A stretch of 35,313 nucleotides of DNA from Bordetella parapertussis (GTDB taxonomy: Bacteria > Pseudomonadota > Gammaproteobacteria > Burkholderiales > SG8-41): contig CAMAYE010000010.1 of the NCBI GenBank assembly GCA_945862135.1, positions 1 through 35,313 on the forward strand, given 5' to 3'. Position numbers and translations under genes: made by a program. The notes below the pieces were generated by a model, which saw nothing but the letters and a program-made list of their open reading frames with translations, was not told the origin of the DNA and did not search any database. Shown here piece after piece: positions 31,255 to 35,313 of this stretch; the stretch's first letter is position 1, and every line of letters begins with the position of its first letter.

Positions 31255-31959
31255 ATGACCACTACGATCCGACGCTCTGAACCCGACAGCCGCCGCAGCA
31301 GCAAACGCGACGGCGTACAGGAAATTCGCGCCTACATTCTCGAAACCGTTGCCCAGGGCGCCCTTGGCCCCGGCGGCAAACTGCCGACCGAACGCGATCT
31401 GTCGACGCGCTTCGCATTGCCGCGCAATACCGTACGCAAAACGCTTGCCCAACTTGAAGCCGAAGGCGCGATCACCCGTCATGTCGGCCGCGGCACATTC
31501 CTCGCTGACAGCGGTGGCTTTCCTGCAGGCAGCATCAGCCACACCAGCCCCGCCGAACTGATGGAAGCGCGGATGCGGCTGGAGCCGACAATGGCCGAAC
31601 TGATTGTCATCAACGCCACCCCCGCCGATTTCGAACGCATGGAAACCTGCCTCGATCGCGCTGAACGCGGGACATCGCTCAACGACTTTGAAGTCTGGGA
31701 TGCAGCGCTGCATCAGGCGCTTGCGGCAGCCACACACAACCGCTTCATGATCCGCGTCTTCGACATGGCCACTGCGGTCCGTCACCAGACTGAATGGGGC
31801 AAGCTGAAGGATCGCGTAGTCACTGCTGAACGCCGGCTCAAATACCAGGAAGAACACCGTGCCATCGTCGAGGCGCTTAAAGCGCGTGACGCCGACCGCG
31901 CGCGTGCGGCCATCCTCGCCCACCTGCAGCACGCGCGCAGCAACCTGTTCGGCTTCTGA
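31255..31959 (+). CDS. GntR family regulator, FadR/FCD subfamily
   Basis: Protein of 234 aa from the ATG at 31255 (AGGAA upstream); the longer frame from 31183 starts within the operator region. The N-terminal winged helix is typical (EIRAYILETVAQGALGPGGKLPTERDLSTRFALPRNTVRKTL, seen as KLPTERDLSTRF and PRNTVRKTL, then GRGTFLA). The C-terminal FCD helical domain starts near ELMEARMRLEPTMAEL and contains the acidic/His positions DAALHQALAAATHN and EEHRAIVEAL, where a metal and a carboxylate effector bind. It probably represses itself and the divergent cluster until the pathway acid is present, as PdhR does with pyruvate. Confidence 0.92.
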   Translation: MTTTIRRSEPDSRRSSKRDGVQEIRAYILETVAQGALGPGGKLPTERDLSTRFALPRNTVRKTLAQLEAEGAITRHVGRGTFLADSGGFPAGSISHTSPAELMEARMRLEPTMAELIVINATPADFERMETCLDRAERGTSLNDFEVWDAALHQALAAATHNRFMIRVFDMATAVRHQTEWGKLKDRVVTAERRLKYQEEHRAIVEALKARDADRARAAILAHLQHARSNLFGF

Positions 31960-31985
31960 CGCGTCGTCCGCGGTAGACTCACCGC

Positions 31986-32585
31986 ATGGATGTCTCTTTC
32001 ACTTCAACGCTGGTCGTGCTGCTGCTGGTCATGGATCCGATCGGCAACATACCGGTATTTTCGGCGCTGCTGCGTAATCTCGACCCGGCGCGACGCCGTC
32101 TGGTCATCTTGCGCGAATGCGCGATTGCGTTCGGCCTGCTGCTGTTTTTCGTGTTTTTCGGCCGCAGCATCCTCGACCTGTTCGGACTCTCCGATTCATC
32201 GCTGAACATCGCCGGCGGCGTGATCCTGTTCCTGATTGCACTGCGGCTGATTTTCCAGCATCCCGAGGGTGCATTCGGTACTGACCCCGTTGAATCCGAA
32301 CCTTTCATCGTGCCACTGGCGATTCCATCGATCGCCGGCCCCTCGGCCATCGCCACCATCGTGCTGATCGTGTCCCGCTCGCCGGAACGCATCACCGACT
32401 GGATCATGGCCCTGGCCATTGCCAGCACCATCACCCTGCTGTTGCTGCTGGCTGCGGACCGCATCGCCCGCCATATCGGCCGTCGTGGCCTGAGCGCGCT
32501 GGACCGGATGATGGGCCTGGTTTTGACCGCCATCGCAGTGGAAATGCTGCTCAAGGGCATCGAAAGCTTTGTCCGCGGACTGTAA
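31986..32585 (+). CDS. MarC family integral membrane protein
   Basis: Protein of 199 aa with about six transmembrane helices (4-26, 43-62, 68-88, 105-127, 139-157, 171-193) and the usual family length. The signature VVLLLVMDPIGNIPVF in the first helix and IPSIAGPSAIATIVL in the middle are diagnostic of MarC/UPF0056. The cellular role of this family is unknown; an early link to multiple antibiotic resistance was not upheld. It starts 26 bp after the GntR gene with a weak ribosome site and may simply be read through from it. Confidence 0.92.
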   Translation: MDVSFTSTLVVLLLVMDPIGNIPVFSALLRNLDPARRRLVILRECAIAFGLLLFFVFFGRSILDLFGLSDSSLNIAGGVILFLIALRLIFQHPEGAFGTDPVESEPFIVPLAIPSIAGPSAIATIVLIVSRSPERITDWIMALAIASTITLLLLLAADRIARHIGRRGLSALDRMMGLVLTAIAVEMLLKGIESFVRGL

Positions 32586-33056
32586 CGCCCGCATGCTTCA
32601 TTCCGTCAGGTGCTCTAAGTCCCTGAAAACAACGGCATCAAAAGCCTTGACAGGTTCAAATCAGCACATGTTGATATCTCATGCGCTGTGCGCCACGCAA
32701 ACGGCTACAAAACTCTGTTGCCAGTGTCAATAACCGACCTCGCCACCAAAACACACAAGGGGTAAACATGCGCTAAGTCTTTGACCCACCTAGGCTTTTA
32801 CGACAGTTTTTTGACGTCACGCAAATTGTTGATTTTAAAAGTAAAAACAGATTCCTCCTAGGGCGGTTTTTGGCGGGAAATATTTTTTGCGCCGATCCGC
32901 TTTGACGCAACGCCGTGATCACGGCCCCAGCATTCCCCGATCCGGTGCATGGCCCAAAAAAGCATGCACATTTTCTGTGGATATCTCTGTGAACAACCTT
33001 AAAAATGCGGGGCTGGGACTGCGCCAGACAAGGGCACAACTTAGGTTGCCTAAATT
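32586..33056. other. 471-bp non-coding stretch after marC-like gene
   Basis: No credible gene on either strand. It is AT-richer in 32600-32900. A possible promoter TTGACG-N17-TTTAAA lies at about 32813-32842 on the forward strand. Two CCTAGG palindromes are seen near 32790 and 32858. No terminator, RNA gene or riboswitch was recognised. Confidence 0.5.
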
Positions 33057-33746
33057 TTGATCAAACCCGCCACCATTTGCACAATACCCCTGGAAAAAGT
33101 CTTCCGGCGCGTCCTGCTGTTTACCGCGATCGCGTTTGCATCGACAGTCAGCGCGAACGAAGCACTGCGGCTCCGTTTGGAGCAACGCACAAGCATCAAC
33201 GACTTGACAGCGCCTGCAACTACAACGCATACGCTGGAATTGCGCGCCATCAATCTCGATGACTGGCCAGAGCAGGAAATGCGGTCGGCACTGCGCATGG
33301 CCGCGAACATCCTCTCGCAATGCGGCATCCACACCACACGCATTGATGTCCTGCATGTCACCGCACCCGAAACACACCGCCACTTCGATACGCCGCGCTC
33401 GCGTGAACTGGCCCGTGCGCTTGATTTGCCGCGGCCCGCGATATTTTTTGCTGCCGGCACACGCCAGGCGCCGGCCTTTGATGCGGAAGCCATCGGCCGC
33501 GGCAACAGTCGCAGCCGCCCCGAATTGACCGACACGGTCTGGGTGGCCCGTGGGGCGCGCGACCTCGGCATCGTCGTCGCGCATGAACTGGCCCATGTAT
33601 TGATGGACAGCGGCGAACACGACAACACGCCGCACAACCTGATGGCGGAATCCACCTCCCCCGACAACACCCGGTTGACCGCTGCGCAGTGCGCACAACT
33701 CACCGCCACCGGTCAACGACACGGCCTGCTGCGCAGCGTAGACTGA
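33057..33746 (+). CDS. exported zincin-like metalloprotease, matrixin-related
   Basis: Protein of 229 aa from a TTG at 33057; a stop lies two codons upstream and no ATG is available before the signal peptide. A signal sequence (about 1-33: VFRRVLLFTAIAFASTVSA) is followed by a region with a single zinc-protease motif H176-E-L-A-H180, a third possible ligand H188 and a Met-turn-like NLM (194-196). In classical metzincins the third ligand lies at HExxHxxGxxH; here the spacing is two residues longer. It probably acts in the periplasm or outside the cell. It lies 14 bp before the large P-loop gene, so the two may be coupled. Confidence 0.72.
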   Translation: MIKPATICTIPLEKVFRRVLLFTAIAFASTVSANEALRLRLEQRTSINDLTAPATTTHTLELRAINLDDWPEQEMRSALRMAANILSQCGIHTTRIDVLHVTAPETHRHFDTPRSRELARALDLPRPAIFFAAGTRQAPAFDAEAIGRGNSRSRPELTDTVWVARGARDLGIVVAHELAHVLMDSGEHDNTPHNLMAESTSPDNTRLTAAQCAQLTATGQRHGLLRSVD

Positions 33747-33760
33747 GCGCGGGAGGCCCC

Positions 33761-35313
33761 ATGCACAAACCGCAGCAACATCTGGATTCCACGCCGGAAG
33801 GCCCGTGGAATCCGGGACTGCAATCGCAGATCCCCGCAGATCTGCTACCGCTGGCCACGATCTACAGGCCCGAGTACGTGCGCACTACACTGCAGCAGGT
33901 ACGCGAACTCGCCGATCTCACCGGCCTCCCGATGGAAGAACTGGTGACCTTCAGACCCGAGCGCCTCGTGGTGCACGAACTGCTCGCCCGCGTGACCGCC
34001 GACTTCAGTGTCGAGGACGGCCAGAAAACCGAAGACCTCGGCATCAACTTCCGGCGCATGACCGACACTCTTCTTAAGCGCAATATCACGCCGCATATGG
34101 CGGAAATCACTGCGGCGCATGAGCTGCTGCGCATGCGCCTGCATGACGCAGTCATCGTCGAACTGGATCGCGGGCTGCAGGAAGAACCCGCCCCAGCCGC
34201 CGCGCCGTGCAGTCTCTGGAGACGGCTGCTGGGCAACAACAGAGTTGCCGCTCCGATTGATGAAAGCGAAACCACCGATGTGCGCGCGATCCGGCGCTGG
34301 GAAACCCAGGCCCATACCCATCCCGATCCGCTGGTCTGCGCTGCCGCTACAGCCCTGGCCCGCGTCGCAACCGCCATGCTCAACCGCCACGGCCGGCTGT
34401 GGCGCGACCGCGCACTGATCGCCTCGGTGGCGGCCGATATCGCCAGCAACGACTACGGCAGTGAGGAAATCGGCCGCATGATCGAGCCCTTGATTCAGCG
34501 CGGCGCCGAAGCCGAGGGTTACCGCCGCCTGCCGGTGCAAGCCCAACCGGTGGTGATGAACACCAAGGGCGCCTCCGCCGCCGGCAAAAGCACGCTGCGC
34601 CCGCTGCAGCGCGCGCTCGCCGCACGCATCGGCGTGAGCTGGCAGGATTTCGCACTGATCAGCCCGGATATTTTCCGCAAGTTCCTGCTCGACTACAGCT
34701 CACTCGGCAGCGCGTACAAATATGCGGGCTCGTTCAGCGGCCATGAACTGCAGATCGTCGACCACAAACTCGACCGCACGATGGCACGCAAGGCCGAACA
34801 AGGCTTGATGTCGCACCTGCTGATCGATCGCTTCCGCTTCGACACCTTCGCACCGGCGTCAGATGTGGCCGGCAGCAACCTGCTGACGCGTTTCGGCAGC
34901 CTGGTGTATTTGTTCTTCGTGATCACGCCGCCGGACGCCACCGTCGAGCGTGCCTGGTACCGCGGCCTGGAAGTCGGCCGCTACAAGGCCGTGGATGATC
35001 TGCTCGCACACAACGTCGAGGCCTTCTCCGGCGTTCCCGAAGTGTTTTTCACCTGGGCATTGGCAGCCGACAAAAAAGTGCATTACGAATTCCTCGACAA
35101 CAGCATTCCGCTGGGCGAGACACCGCGCACCGTCGCCTTCGGCTGGAACGGCGAGATGCATGTGCTGGATGTCGGCGGCATGCTCGACATCGAGCGTTAC
35201 CGCAAGATCCATGTCGAAGCGCGCAATCCGCGCGAGGTCTATCCCGGCGCGGCGGAAATGACGCCCGAGAACAACACGCAGTTTCTCGCGCAATGCATCC
35301 GCCGCCTGCCCAT
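33761..35313 (+). CDS. large P-loop (zeta-toxin-like kinase fold) protein, partial (3' end beyond right edge)
   Basis: The frame is open from an ATG at 33761 (GGGAGG upstream) to the right edge with no stop; 517 residues are visible. Residues 1-260 have no recognised domain. A Walker A motif G270-A-S-A-A-G-K276-S-T follows VVMNTK. Then comes LISPDIFRKFLLDY...FSGHELQIVDHKLDRTMARKA, whose layout (Asp and Arg soon after the P-loop, then a helix) resembles the zeta-toxin/UDP-GlcNAc kinase family. No antitoxin gene is adjacent. It could instead be a large nucleotide kinase or a regulatory NTPase. The family call is an inference; the P-loop is certain. Confidence 0.75.
   Translation, partial: MHKPQQHLDSTPEGPWNPGLQSQIPADLLPLATIYRPEYVRTTLQQVRELADLTGLPMEELVTFRPERLVVHELLARVTADFSVEDGQKTEDLGINFRRMTDTLLKRNITPHMAEITAAHELLRMRLHDAVIVELDRGLQEEPAPAAAPCSLWRRLLGNNRVAAPIDESETTDVRAIRRWETQAHTHPDPLVCAAATALARVATAMLNRHGRLWRDRALIASVAADIASNDYGSEEIGRMIEPLIQRGAEAEGYRRLPVQAQPVVMNTKGASAAGKSTLRPLQRALAARIGVSWQDFALISPDIFRKFLLDYSSLGSAYKYAGSFSGHELQIVDHKLDRTMARKAEQGLMSHLLIDRFRFDTFAPASDVAGSNLLTRFGSLVYLFFVITPPDATVERAWYRGLEVGRYKAVDDLLAHNVEAFSGVPEVFFTWALAADKKVHYEFLDNSIPLGETPRTVAFGWNGEMHVLDVGGMLDIERYRKIHVEARNPREVYPGAAEMTPENNTQFLAQCIRRLP

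Overview
The window looks like chromosome from a Gram-negative betaproteobacterium, probably Burkholderiales. The clearest sign is six separate Bug/TctC-type periplasmic substrate-binding proteins in 35 kb, an expansion typical of Bordetella, Cupriavidus and their relatives. GC is high (about 58-68% in hand-counted lines) except for a stretch at about 12.0-16.95 kb that is nearer 45-50%. No rRNA, tRNA, CRISPR array, transposase or phage gene was found. Most genes are catabolic: uptake binding proteins, dehydrogenases, hydratases, hydrolases and local regulators. Genus and substrates cannot be fixed from the sequence alone.

Layout. (1) 1-830: 5' part of a membrane protein with a helical repeat tail, running off the left edge. 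(2) 960-7989: a flavoprotein dehydrogenase (TcuA/fumarate-reductase type) divergent from an MmgE/PrpD protein, a ketopantoate-reductase-fold enzyme, two Bug proteins and a cupin; probably a module for an organic acid. (3) 8038-11924: small membrane proteins (PH domain, DoxX), a reverse-strand Bug protein, a cysteine desulfurase preceded by a small unknown gene, and an exported protein of unknown function. (4) 12381-16914: the lower-GC block, with a VOC protein, FAD monooxygenase, IclR regulator, Bug protein and alpha/beta hydrolase; a 24-bp perfect palindrome lies between the divergent IclR and Bug genes. (5) 16962-19501: a divergent aconitase/isopropylmalate-isomerase pair and a GNAT acetyltransferase, translationally coupled. 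(6) 19502-30921: a long run of reverse-strand genes (ABC-type binding protein, Bug, M24 hydrolase, E1alpha, E1beta and E2 of a 2-oxoacid or acetoin dehydrogenase complex, hydroxyisobutyrate-dehydrogenase-like reductase, second Bug, second M24 hydrolase, ATP-grasp ligase). A divergent GntR/FadR-type regulator sits at its head, with a TTGGT-N3-ACCAA operator between. (7) 31986-35313: MarC membrane protein, about 470 bp of non-coding DNA, an exported zincin-like protease and a large P-loop protein running off the right edge.

The best candidate for an undescribed system is region 6. It couples substrate capture, two M24-fold enzymes with lost or altered metal sites, and a complete E1-E2 acyl-CoA-forming complex under one FadR/PdhR-like regulator. 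Four of its gene gaps carry periodic intergenic repeats (9-nt units in three, 16-nt units in one). A second candidate is the LeuC/LeuD-like pair in region 5, which keeps the Fe-S cysteines but has lost the usual substrate-binding signature. Functions given for whole clusters are inference from gene content.
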